64,000 bases of DNA from Fen-1058 sp964398185 (GTDB lineage: Bacteria; Chloroflexota; Anaerolineae; Fen-1058): assembly GCA_964398185.1 (NCBI GenBank), contig CAYNML010000013.1:1-64000 (forward strand), in the 5' to 3' direction. A model generated the notes under the pieces. The model saw only the letters and a program-made list of their open reading frames with translations. It was not told the origin of the DNA and did not search any database. Every line of letters begins with the position of its first letter. The first letter of the stretch is position 1. Below, piece by piece: positions 41,808-50,900 of the stretch. Position numbers and translations under genes: made by a program.

Positions 41808-43454
41808 TTACGGCGTCGGCGTTAGCAGTCTCTTCAACGCCGGGACATCGGGAATGTTCTTCAAGCCTTCAGCGAGGCCCTTTTGAATGGCCTCATCGAT
41901 GACGGACGCGAACGGCAGCTTGCGGATCGCCTCGGGCTGCGTCACGATGAACATTGTTCCGGCGAAAATGGCCGTGCCCGTCAACACCATCAGCACCAGG
42001 CCGGTATAGTAAGCCACCTGGCTCGCCAGCCGGCGATTCGCCACATACAGAATGATCGTCACGATGATCGTACCCAACACCACCGGCGCAATCAGCATCC
42101 ACATGGTCCAGTTATTTTGATCGACGAACCAGAAGTAAGCTGAAATCACGCCGGTGACCAGAAGTGTGTTCGTCGGGATCATCACCCACAACCAGCGCGT
42201 GGCAAACATCACGTAAGCGAAAGCCAGTCCAACCACCAGAATCTGCAGCGGCCAGCCGTGAACGAAGATAGCCAGATCACCTGTAAAGGCCACGACGCTG
42301 AGGAAGATCAGATTCGCGCCGATGATGATGCCGAACCAGATCAACGTGATCAGCCCGTACTTCTTGATGAGTCCCCACCAGTCGATCGATTTGGTTTCGA
42401 CGACGACGTTTTGTCCTCCAGCCGATTGGCCTGCCGCAGCCCCAACGGCCGCAGCGGCCTTCGCATCCGGCACAGCATCGGTCTGATCTTTCGCAAAGTC
42501 CGTGTTGGTGATGCCCTGGCGCGCCGTGCCGGAGATCACCGAGATCGGTTCAGCCGCTGCGGCAACGCTGGCCGTCAGGGGCAGCGAGATCCGATCGGGT
42601 AGTTGGATGGCCGCTTCATCGGCGGCCGTGCGGATCGCTTGCGCCATCTCTTCAGCCGTCTGATAGCGATCGTCGGGATTCTTGCTCAGCACTTTCAGCA
42701 GGATGCGCTCGAACGCTTCCGGGATGACCACGCCCGTGGCGGGCGGCATGGGCAGCGGTTCGTTGACGTGCTTCATCAGGATCGCCAGCGGCGTATCGGC
42801 GTCGAAGGGCGGCTTGCCGGTGAGCATCTCGTACAGCACGATGCCCAGCGAATACAGATCGCTGCGGACGTCGCTCTGATTCTGCATGCCCTGCTCGGGC
42901 GCCATGTAGTTGAGCGTGCCCATCAGCGCGCCCGACATCGTGTAGCGCGTCGCCCCCACCATCTGCGCGATGCCGAAGTCGGTAATGACGGCCTGCCCGC
43001 GTTTGGTCAACATGATGTTGGCCGGTTTCAGATCGCGGTGGATCATGCCTTCGCTGTGGGCGTAGGCCAGCCCGTCGAGCACGTCCAGCAGCACGCGCAC
43101 CACCTCGCCCAGCGGCATCGGCTCCTCGCGCACGTGATAATCATGAAGGCGCGCTTTGAGCGTGTCGCCTTCCAGCAGTTCCATCACCATGTAATAGATG
43201 TCGTCCTGCAAGTCGGCGTCGTAGACCTGCACGATGTTGGCGTGACGCAGCGCCGCGACGATCTTCGCCTCGCGCTGAAAACGCGCCAGAAATTCGGGGT
43301 CGTCCACCAATTCGCCACGCAGCACTTTGACGGCCACAAACCGATCGAGTTGGGGGTGATACGCGCGGTAGACGCTGGCCATGCCGCCGTGCCCCAACTG
43401 CTCGCGCAGCTGATATTTGCCTAAGTTCATGCCTTCCAATTTTTGCGGTGCCAT
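41808..43454 (-). CDS. Membrane-bound Ser/Thr protein kinase
   Basis: A 548-residue Hanks-type kinase. The kinase domain (about 13-280) has LGHGGMASVY, VAVKVL, HRDLKPANI (H139) and DFG (D159). A variable linker (about 285-370) is followed by around five membrane helices (about 375-520) instead of PASTA repeats. ATG 43454 is preferred to an in-frame GTG 18 bp upstream. It lies next to an FHA-domain DNA-binding protein on the same strand, suggesting a phospho-signalling pair that reads an envelope signal. Confidence 0.9.
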   Translation of the reverse strand: MAPQKLEGMNLGKYQLREQLGHGGMASVYRAYHPQLDRFVAVKVLRGELVDDPEFLARFQREAKIVAALRHANIVQVYDADLQDDIYYMVMELLEGDTLKARLHDYHVREEPMPLGEVVRVLLDVLDGLAYAHSEGMIHRDLKPANIMLTKRGQAVITDFGIAQMVGATRYTMSGALMGTLNYMAPEQGMQNQSDVRSDLYSLGIVLYEMLTGKPPFDADTPLAILMKHVNEPLPMPPATGVVIPEAFERILLKVLSKNPDDRYQTAEEMAQAIRTAADEAAIQLPDRISLPLTASVAAAAEPISVISGTARQGITNTDFAKDQTDAVPDAKAAAAVGAAAGQSAGGQNVVVETKSIDWWGLIKKYGLITLIWFGIIIGANLIFLSVVAFTGDLAIFVHGWPLQILVVGLAFAYVMFATRWLWVMIPTNTLLVTGVISAYFWFVDQNNWTMWMLIAPVVLGTIIVTIILYVANRRLASQVAYYTGLVLMVLTGTAIFAGTMFIVTQPEAIRKLPFASVIDEAIQKGLAEGLKNIPDVPALKRLLTPTP

Positions 43455-43547
43455 ATCTCTTGCCTCGCCCACAAGGATAAACGAAAGCCGACTGTCGTAC
43501 CTATCAACTGGCTAACAGTCGGCTAATGGGGGTGAATCGGTTGTAAG

Positions 43548-44162
43548 CTATTCCGGCATCACCAGCTTGTAGCCCAGCCCGCGCACGGTAATCAGCAATT
43601 GGGCGTTGCTGGGATCGGGTTCCAGGCGGGCGCGCAGCCGCCGCACCAGATTTTCGATCTGGTAATCGTAGATGCCTTCCTGGTATTCGGGCCACACTGC
43701 TTTGCCGATCTCGTCCTTGGAGCAGACCTTGCCGCGCCGCTCGTAGAGGTGCATCAGCAGCGCGAACTCTTTGGGCGAGAGATTGACCACGCGCCGATTG
43801 ACCCGCACGATCCCGGCGCTGGCATCCAGATCGAGTTCGACGCGCAGCATCCCGCCGATGGTGGTGTCCGGATCGCGGAAGGTGAATTTCACATCGCCGA
43901 CGTTCACGATGTCACCGTCGCGCAGTTCCATCGGCTCCAGGATGCGCTCGTCGTTGAGGAACGTGCCGTTGGTGCTGCTGAGGTCTTCCAGCATGACGCG
44001 CCGGCCATCGCGCACCAGCCGGGCGTGCTCGCGTGAGACGCGCTTGCTGGTGATGACGATGTCGCATTCCACTGCGCGCCCGATGGTGGTAGTCTCGCCG
44101 CGCAGCGGGTGCTCGTGGCCGGCGGGATCGGTAAGGAAGGGAATCGGAAATTCGACAGCCAT
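43548..44162 (-). CDS. FHA-winged-helix transcriptional regulator
   Basis: A 204-residue protein joining an N-terminal FHA phosphothreonine-binding domain (about 15-100; IGRAVECDIVI, RVSREHARL, LSSTNGTFLN) to a C-terminal OmpR/PhoB-type winged helix (about 110-200; LSPKEFALLMHLYERRG, RRLRARLEPD, VRGLGYKL). There is no receiver domain. The FHA domain would bind a phosphorylated partner, most simply the neighbouring Ser/Thr kinase, and the winged helix would contact DNA. EmbR of mycobacteria has related parts in a different order. Confidence 0.9.
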   Translation of the reverse strand: MAVEFPIPFLTDPAGHEHPLRGETTTIGRAVECDIVITSKRVSREHARLVRDGRRVMLEDLSSTNGTFLNDERILEPMELRDGDIVNVGDVKFTFRDPDTTIGGMLRVELDLDASAGIVRVNRRVVNLSPKEFALLMHLYERRGKVCSKDEIGKAVWPEYQEGIYDYQIENLVRRLRARLEPDPSNAQLLITVRGLGYKLVMPE

Positions 44163-44196
44163 CGCAGTGCTCCAATCGGGCGGAATTATAGCACTA

Positions 44197-44246
44197 CGAA
44201 GCGTAAAACGTAATTCGTAAAACGTGAGACGTGAGACGTAATCGGG
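44197..44246. repeat. GTAAAAC/GTGAGAC heptamer tandem repeat
   Basis: ACGAAGC GTAAAAC GTAATTC GTAAAAC GTGAGAC GTGAGAC GTAATCG run without spacing through most of the gap between the FHA and DUF1992 genes. Confidence 0.82.
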
Positions 44247-44247
44247 A

Positions 44248-44688
44248 TTAATCCAACTTAACGATCAAGTTCATCTTCTGCAATTCCTCGTCGCGCTTCA
44301 AGGGGAACTTCTGTGTGTGGCGCAGCGCTTCCGGCAGTTCGAGGTTGAACGTTCGGATCAGTTTGTTGATCTCCGCCAGCCGTTCGTCGAAGATATGCAG
44401 CGCCTTGTGCCATTCGTCCTGCGCGTAACGCCGATCGACGCTGCCGCCGCCCCGCGCTTGCAGCACCCATTCATACGTACGGCGCACCGCTTGCCGCGCA
44501 ATCTCGGTCTTGGCGCGAATCTCCGCGTCCAGTTCCGCGAAGTGCGGACGAAAGCCCTGCTCTTTCACCAACTGCTCCAGCGCATCCGTATCCAGGTGCG
44601 AGAACGGTTTGCCCTGGCCGCGCAGGTTATCGAACTTGCCGTCCTGCAGCGCTTGTTGAATTTGATCTTCGATATCGAAGGGGGACAT
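44248..44688 (-). CDS. DUF1992 (DnaJ homologue subfamily C member 28-like) protein
   Basis: A 146-residue soluble protein with the DUF1992 hallmarks DIEDQIQQALQDGKFDNLRG and GKPFSHLD near the N-terminus, and INKLIRTFNLELPEALRH in the C-terminal half. Although named after DnaJ-like proteins it lacks a J-domain here; function unknown. Confidence 0.87.
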   Translation of the reverse strand: MSPFDIEDQIQQALQDGKFDNLRGQGKPFSHLDTDALEQLVKEQGFRPHFAELDAEIRAKTEIARQAVRRTYEWVLQARGGGSVDRRYAQDEWHKALHIFDERLAEINKLIRTFNLELPEALRHTQKFPLKRDEELQKMNLIVKLD

Positions 44689-44707
44689 GCGCTACCTCGC
44701 TCAGTGC

Positions 44708-44806
44708 AGACCTGGCAGGTTTTCCACCATCTATCTCTCAATCATCACAGTACAACTATACAATACAGAACACGTGCCCGCAGAGATTAGAAAACCTGCC
44801 AGGTCT
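44708..44806. repeat. Inverted-repeat element with 17-bp termini
   Basis: AGACCTGGCAGGTTTTC (44708-44724) and GAAAACCTGCCAGGTCT (44790-44806) are perfect inverted repeats of a 99-bp AT-rich element. MITE-like; the rest of the 219-bp gap 44689-44907 shows nothing further. Confidence 0.85.
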
Positions 44807-44907
44807 TTGTCGTTGGCGGGCGGCGGCCTTGAGCGCGCCCACGCCGGCCGCCGCCCTGATTGTAATCGGATGCCGCAGAGGTGGCATCCGCGAAACCGTC
44901 AACACCT

Positions 44908-46167
44908 TCACGGATAGTAGTGCTGAAAGATCTCCACGGCGCGCTGCACGCCGTCTTCGCCGCGCACGAGTTCGCCGATGTGCGCCGCGCGCTGACGAAT
45001 CGATTCATCGTTCACGGCCAACCCGATCGCTTGGGCCAGGTTGATCGAGGTGAGTTTCTGACGCGGAATCGGCTGCGGACCCACACCCGCGCGATAAGCA
45101 TGCTCGGCCCAAAACAGCTGATCGGCAAAGAACGGAACCCCGATCGAGGGCACACCCGATCGGAGTGCCGCACCCGTCGTCCCTGCGCCACCGTGATGCA
45201 CGATCGCGCCCATGCGCGGATACAGCCACTCGTGCGGCACGAAATCGATCTTGAAGACGTGATCGGGCAAATCGGCTTGCTGCAAGCCGCCCCAGCCGGT
45301 GAGTAAGATGCCGCGCTGCTGCGAGCGATCCAGCGCGTTCAAGACAATCTCGGTGGTGTGCTCTGGATCGCGATTGTTCATGCTGCCAAAGCCGATAGCA
45401 ATCGGCGGCGACCCCGCACCCAGAAAATCGATCAACTCCGCCGGCGGTTGCCAACTCGCTGGTTGATCCAAAAACCAGTAGCCCGCGATGCGCACGAAGT
45501 CCGGCCAATCCCTGGGGCGTGGTAGAACGCTGGGGCTGTAACCGTAGATCACCGGATTGCGATCTTGATACAATTTGCCGAACGGGCCGAAGAACGGCGT
45601 GGGCGGCAAGTTCAGCACTTCGCGCCGCGCATCGTTCATCGCGCCGCGCATCGCCTGCCAGAACATCTGCCCGCCCACAAAATACGACGCATAGTTGACG
45701 AGACCGCCCAACTTCAACGGCTTCATCACCGACATGCTGAATTCGCGCGTCGGCGTGATGGGCTGCAAGTAGGCTTGCAAGAATGGCTTGTCGAGTTTCT
45801 CTGCCACGGGATAAGCCGCATAGAACCCGATGCCCGTCATTACGATCAAGTCGGTGTCGGCGCACGCCTTTAGACAGTCGCCCAACATCTCGACGATCAT
45901 CGTGCGCGCGATACCGCGAAACTCGCGCACAAACTTGATGGGATTCGCGCCGGTTTCGGTGAAGCTCACCCCGGTTTCGCTGCTCATCAGATCACGCACG
46001 TTGCCGTGTAAAGGCGCAAACTCCAGCTGGTGCTCGCGCACCAGCGTTTCGAAATCAAGATGCGTGTTCAGCCGCACGCGATGGCCCACTTGCTGCAAGC
46101 CCTGTCCCAGCGCAATGTACGGCTGAATGTCGCCGCGTGAACCGATGGCAACAATCGTAACGTGCAT
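44908..46167 (-). CDS. UGT-type (GT1) glycosyltransferase
   Basis: A 419-residue GT-B glycosyltransferase like sterol 3-beta-glucosyltransferases and macrolide glycosyltransferases. N-terminal VAIGSRGDIQPYIALG and C-terminal donor site VHHGGAGTTGAALRSGVPSIGVPFFADQ are clear, plus YSPSVLPRPRDWPD. It would glucosylate a lipid or secondary metabolite from a nucleotide sugar. It is 3 bp downstream of the small HMA-like gene and probably co-transcribed with ndh. Confidence 0.9.
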   Translation of the reverse strand: MHVTIVAIGSRGDIQPYIALGQGLQQVGHRVRLNTHLDFETLVREHQLEFAPLHGNVRDLMSSETGVSFTETGANPIKFVREFRGIARTMIVEMLGDCLKACADTDLIVMTGIGFYAAYPVAEKLDKPFLQAYLQPITPTREFSMSVMKPLKLGGLVNYASYFVGGQMFWQAMRGAMNDARREVLNLPPTPFFGPFGKLYQDRNPVIYGYSPSVLPRPRDWPDFVRIAGYWFLDQPASWQPPAELIDFLGAGSPPIAIGFGSMNNRDPEHTTEIVLNALDRSQQRGILLTGWGGLQQADLPDHVFKIDFVPHEWLYPRMGAIVHHGGAGTTGAALRSGVPSIGVPFFADQLFWAEHAYRAGVGPQPIPRQKLTSINLAQAIGLAVNDESIRQRAAHIGELVRGEDGVQRAVEIFQHYYP

Positions 46168-46170
46168 GAC

Positions 46171-46452
46171 TTAGCCCCAGATTCTCTTCCCCAACTTTTC
46201 GAGCGCATGCCGTGCCCAGCGTAAAATCACGACGCGATCGACTGCGCGGGCAGCATCGCTCAACGGCCCGCGATGCCGCACCACAAACACAGCGGTCCCC
46301 GCGGCATGTTCCACCGACTCGACGCCTGCCAGCCCTGCCAGGGCGGCTGTCACATTGCGCGCTCAGCCCCATTCGCACAACAGGCCGCTGACTTCGATGA
46401 CGGCCGTCTGCCCGTCGTCGTCGAGCACACGTGTCTGCGGATTCACCCACAC
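46171..46452 (-). CDS. HMA-like small protein with in-frame TGA: candidate selenoprotein (or pseudogene)
   Basis: Read through one TGA (46363-46365, codon 30), the frame from GTG 46452 gives a 93-codon heavy-metal-associated-like domain: strand TAVIEVSGLLC, then CEWG-TGA-ARNVTAALAGL and strands GVESVEH and AVFVVRHRG. In HMA domains this loop carries CxxC, with the second Cys three residues before the Val; here TGA stands there and Cys26 is four codons before it. Downstream, GCCGCCCU-GGC-AGGGCUGGC can form a stem with a G-first loop about 23 nt after the TGA, within the usual bacterial SECIS range. A nonsense mutation is the alternative. It lies 4 bp after ndh. Confidence 0.5.
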
Positions 46453-46456
46453 ATTC

Positions 46457-47752
46457 TTAAGCGACGGCATTCCCCTGGCCTTTGCCCTTCGCGCGCGGCG
46501 TTTGCTTCCCGCCTGTCAGCCAGCGCGTCGCCGCGACAAACTCGTGCCGCAGCAGCAAGCCCCGCGCCAGCACCAGCGCCACGCCGCCGACGTTGAACAA
46601 ATAGCGCGTCTCCGCGCCGATCTTCATCACGCGCGCCAGCAGTTCGCGCACCCACACCGGCCCCACCGTACCCACGCCCGCATATGAACCCAGCGAGATC
46701 AGCAGCCCGTCCATGTGCGGCACATACGGCTTCACAACTTCGCCCTTGAAGTCCGCGCTGATTTGTTCAGCCGCATACTCGCCCTGCTGCGCGGCCAACT
46801 GCCCGCACGGCAAAGCGATTTTCCCGTCGCGCGGATCGCGCACCACGGCATTGTCGCCGATCAGCGAGACTTCGGGATAATCGATCGAGCGCAGATACTC
46901 GTCCACGATCGCCGCACCGCGCTCACCCAGCGTCAAGCCTGAGTTTAGCACAAGCGCATTGGCGCGCACACCGCCCGTCCAGATGACGGTCGAGGTCATG
47001 ATCTCTTCGGGCTGATCAGATCCGATCGGCTTCACCCACACCCGATCGGCCTCCACGCGCTCGAGGGGCGTGCTGGTGCGCACTTCGACGCCCAACTTCT
47101 TCAGCACGCGCGCCGCCTCGTCGATCGTCTTTCGATCAAAGCCGGGCAGCACTGTCGCCGCCGCTTCCGCCAGCACGATCTTGATCGCGTCACGCTTCAG
47201 GCCATAGCGCCGCTCCAGCGAACGCAGCCCTTCGGCCAACTCGGTCGCCAGCTCCACGCCAGTGATGCCCGCCCCGCCGATCACGATCGGGTAGGGGGCC
47301 GATCGGGTGGCCGAGGTCAACGCCGAGAGGGTGGCCTCCAAATGGCCGCTGATCGATCGGGCGTTGGCCGCCGACTTCAGCATCAGCGCGTGCTCGCTGA
47401 GACCTGGAATGTTGAACGTAGCCGGTTGGCTGCCCAACGCGATGATCAAGCGATCGTAATTGTAGTCGCCCTGATCGGTGAGCACCGATCGGGTCTTGAA
47501 ATCGAACCCGCTGATCGACGCCTTGACAAACTCCACTTCGCGCGGCAGCACTTCGTTGACGGGTAGTTTCAGCGCCTCGACATCGATCTTGTCAATCGCC
47601 GCTTCGTGCAGTTGAAACTGCAGCAGGTGATACGCGTGCTTGTTAATCAGCACCACGCGCACGTTCTTCTCGCGCGCCAGGGTGCGGGCCGCGGCCAGTC
47701 CCGCGTAGCCCGCCCCGGCGATCACTACGGTAAGTCGCTTCTCAGTAGCCAT
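46457..47752 (-). CDS. Type II NADH dehydrogenase-like FAD/NAD oxidoreductase
   Basis: A 431-residue two-dinucleotide-domain flavoprotein. FAD site VIAGAGYAGLAAART (10-24), NAD site IVIGGAGITGVELATEL (near 160), the second FAD motif VSLIGDNAVV, and an amphipathic C-terminal region for membrane attachment. It passes electrons from NADH to quinone without pumping protons. AGGAGG lies 6 nt before the start. The promoter carries two Rex-like boxes, fitting redox control. Confidence 0.9.
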   Translation of the reverse strand: MATEKRLTVVIAGAGYAGLAAARTLAREKNVRVVLINKHAYHLLQFQLHEAAIDKIDVEALKLPVNEVLPREVEFVKASISGFDFKTRSVLTDQGDYNYDRLIIALGSQPATFNIPGLSEHALMLKSAANARSISGHLEATLSALTSATRSAPYPIVIGGAGITGVELATELAEGLRSLERRYGLKRDAIKIVLAEAAATVLPGFDRKTIDEAARVLKKLGVEVRTSTPLERVEADRVWVKPIGSDQPEEIMTSTVIWTGGVRANALVLNSGLTLGERGAAIVDEYLRSIDYPEVSLIGDNAVVRDPRDGKIALPCGQLAAQQGEYAAEQISADFKGEVVKPYVPHMDGLLISLGSYAGVGTVGPVWVRELLARVMKIGAETRYLFNVGGVALVLARGLLLRHEFVAATRWLTGGKQTPRAKGKGQGNAVA

Positions 47753-47825
47753 GTCAGCCTCCTAAATGCCTGTATTTCTCGATGTTTTCGTGCTTCCCAA
47801 TAAAGATGACGATCATCTTCTTTAT

Positions 47826-47863
47826 ATGTGAATAATATCACCCATTTGTGAATTCGTCAACAA
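47826..47863 (-). promoter_or_regulatory. Promoter of the NDH-2 gene overlapped by two Rex-like boxes
   Basis: On the minus strand TTGACG (47860-47855), 17-bp spacer and TATTAT (47837-47832) make a strong promoter. Plus-strand sequences ATGTGAATAATATCACCC (47826-47843) and TTGTGAATTCGTCAACAA (47846-47863) resemble the Rex consensus TTGTGAANNNNTTCACAA and cover the -10 and -35 boxes. Confidence 0.55.
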
Positions 47864-47884
47864 TCGCGCGTCAAATTCAGGTAT

Positions 47885-47919
47885 GAAAAAGCCCCCGGCT
47901 TTGTTGCAAGCCGAGGGCT
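47885..47919 (-). terminator. Terminator of the minus-strand glycosyltransferase cluster
   Basis: Read on the minus strand, AGCCCTCGGCTT (47919-47908) and AAGCCGGGGGCT (47901-47890) form a 12-bp stem with one mismatch, followed by TTTTT (47889-47885). Confidence 0.85.
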
Positions 47920-47982
47920 GTAGTATAGACCTGACATCGAAAGCGCGCGCACTTAGCGCTGGATCAGACATGGCAGTGTCTT

Positions 47983-50900
47983 TCACGGCTCAATTTCTAT
48001 CGCTATCAACTCAACGAGGTCGTTTCCAGCCGGCAGCGTCAAGCGTTTGCCCGTCAATTCATCATACAACCCCGCCGTCAAGCGATAGGCGCCGATGGGC
48101 AAATCCGCCGGAATCTTCAGCACGATCTCGTCGCCGACGATCTCGCCGGGCAGCCAGCTCCACGTGGGGCGTGTGCCGTTCTGCGGAATCACATCGGCCT
48201 GCGCGCGCGGCACGCCGTTCGCATCCAGCAGCTGCACGAACACCTTGTACGACTCCGGTATATCCTGTTCGGCGCGCCACCACAACTTCACGCGGCATTC
48301 TGCATTCTGCAACTTGCATCCTGCCAGGTCATATCCCAGCAGCGCTGCTTGATCCCCCAATGTCTGATCGATCCGCTGCGCAATCGCCGGTTCCGCAAAC
48401 GATCGCTCGGGCGCGGTCACGCGCACCTCTCCCAACTCGATCGGTTCACTGTTCCCGATCGACACGCGCCAGCGATATGAACCGCTCGCCAAGCCGGCCG
48501 GCACGCGCACACGATCCAGATTGACGATCTGCTCGTCGGTATTCCACTGCGACGCTGGATAACGGCCATTGCCCAGCGGGAAATCGCGCGTGAGCACGAC
48601 TTGATTTTGATCGTCAACCAGTTCGATCGTAGCGCCGTAATCCTGCGCAGGCTTCCCCATTGCCTGCCAGAACAACGTCAGCAGCACCGTCTCGCCGCTC
48701 AACACCGCGTCGCGATCACGATTTGCGCCGAGCAGCTTGATCTCCGGCGTCAACGGTTGATCCACGTGCAGATTGTAGATGCCTAACTCGTCGGCAGAGA
48801 AAGTCCGTTGAGCGCGTGTCACCACCAGCGGCCCGATGAGTGCCGCCGCCGGACGCGAGGTTGATCGTGAGGCCATCGCCTGAGCAGGCAGAGTCAACTG
48901 CGAGCCACGCTCGAACACCTCCGCGAAGATTTGATAGTCGCCGGGCGGCGTGCCGGGATTGATCGGCAGTTCAAAACTATCGACCACATAAGCGTCCAGC
49001 GGCCACGTCGTCGTCGCCGGATAGTCCTGATAATCGCGCGGGCGATCGAGCGTCTTGGGACTCCACACTTCGCCGCTGGCATCAATCACGCCGACCGTCG
49101 TTTGATATTGTTTATCGAGCGGACGCAGGACGCGCCAGTACAAGTCCACGCGCACTGTCTCGCCGGAAGGTGCGCTGCCCGGCGAAACGCTGTAACCCAG
49201 CAAACGCAGTTGATCGCCGTAGTCGATCTGTGTTGGATGCTCGACGTTTTGCAGCACACCATTCTGCAACTGCGCCTGCCGCAGCGGCGTGAGCTGCGGA
49301 TCGATCAGCAGGAGTTTGAGCAGCAAGAAGACGACCGGCACAAGGAGGAAGGATGAGGGATGAAGGATGAAGGCTGAGCCGGATTTATCCGGCTTTCCAT
49401 TACCAGCAGCGGGATTCATCCCGCGCGCATCGCGCCCATCGCGCNNNNNNNNNNNNNNNNNNNNNNNNNNNNNNNNNNNNNNNNNNNNNNNNNNNNNNNN
49501 NNNNNNNNNNNNNNNNNNNNNNNNNNNNNNNNNNNNNNNNNNNNCATCGCGCCCATCGCGCGCATCGCGCCCATCGCGCCCATCGCGCGCATCGCGCCCA
49601 TCGCGCGGCACACCGCGCACCAGCACGCCCGCAAACACCATCAACGCGGCCAGCGAGATGACATTCGCCAGTGTGCGCGACGGCGTATCTTCAAACGCCA
49701 CCGTAATCGTCTGCCGCCCGGCCGGAACCTCGAACGTGATCAGGCCGTTGGGATCAGAAGGAACGATCGGGACTTCCTGACCCGCGATGGTCGCCTGCCA
49801 ACCGGGAAAAGCAAAGGCCAGATACGTCGCCTGAAAATCGATCGGACTGTCGAGCACGATCTCGGCGCGATTGGGTTGATATGCCTCGCTGACGATCTGC
49901 GCGCCTTCAGGCAGCACCGATCGATCGAGGCGCTTGATCGATTCACCCGCCGCATACTGCGCCTCCAGCGGCGATCCGCTTGGACGCTCCACCACCGTCA
50001 CCGGCAGATACGCGCCCAGCGGATCGACACCGGTGTGCCCCGTGGCGCGCTCGTAGGCAAACACGTCGGCCATGCTGAGAGCAAGCGGGCCGGGACAGAG
50101 GCGTGGATAGAGCAGGGGCACGGCAGACAGCAGGACGGGGAGGGTGAAGATAATGAGTAACCAGTACTGAGTAATGAGCAAAGAGCGTTGGTTACGCACC
50201 TTGTCATACGCAATACGCACCACGCAATACGTTGCGGCTCCCGCCAGCAGCGCCACCGGCAAAATCGCGCGGCCCACCAAGCGCCACGGAAATTGCACAA
50301 AGCGGATGAGCGGCAGCGTCTCCCACAAGCCCACCGTCACCGGCAGCGCCATGAGGATGAAGATCACCGCGGCGACAGCGGCGATGATGACATGCACCCG
50401 TTGTTCGCGTGTGGACAGGCGCTTGATCAGCGCCACGCCCAGCACGGCCAGCGCCACCTGTACCCAGCCCAGCACGATGCGCAGCGGCGGATTGAGCAGC
50501 GTCGGATCCGACGTTCCCGGCGGCCCGAAGACTTCACTCAGCGCCGCGAAGTTGTAGTGAAAATCATTGCCGCGCGCCGAATGCGTCAAATACAACTGCG
50601 CGGACTGGCCTTCCGTCAAAGCGGGCAGCCAGAAAAAGGCGGTAACGGCGAAGGCGAGTACGAAAGCGAAGCAAGTAATGAGTAACGAGTAACGACTAAC
50701 TTGCTCACGCTTCACGTACCACGCACCACGCACTACGAAGATGTAAACCACCAGCACCGGCACAAAAATCAAACTAGAAATGTTGTGCGTCAGCAGCAGC
50801 GCTGCCAGCGACAGCACCGCCGCTGCAAAATACTTTCGCCCGCCGCGCAACAGCAAACGGCGGAACGCCCACAAGATCAACGGCAGCAGCGCCAGCGCGA

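Noticed and set aside
46055..46450. Alternative 131-codon minus-strand frame over the HMA-like gene
   Set aside because: Arg/Ala-rich without family likeness and overlapping the glycosyltransferase start; the TGA-containing frame has clear HMA-type sequence instead.
49418..49612. Arg-Asp-Gly repeats as an integrin-type RGD adhesin signal
   Set aside because: They arise from a 9-bp DNA repeat in a linker next to an assembly gap; RDG order is not RGD and no adhesin domain is present.
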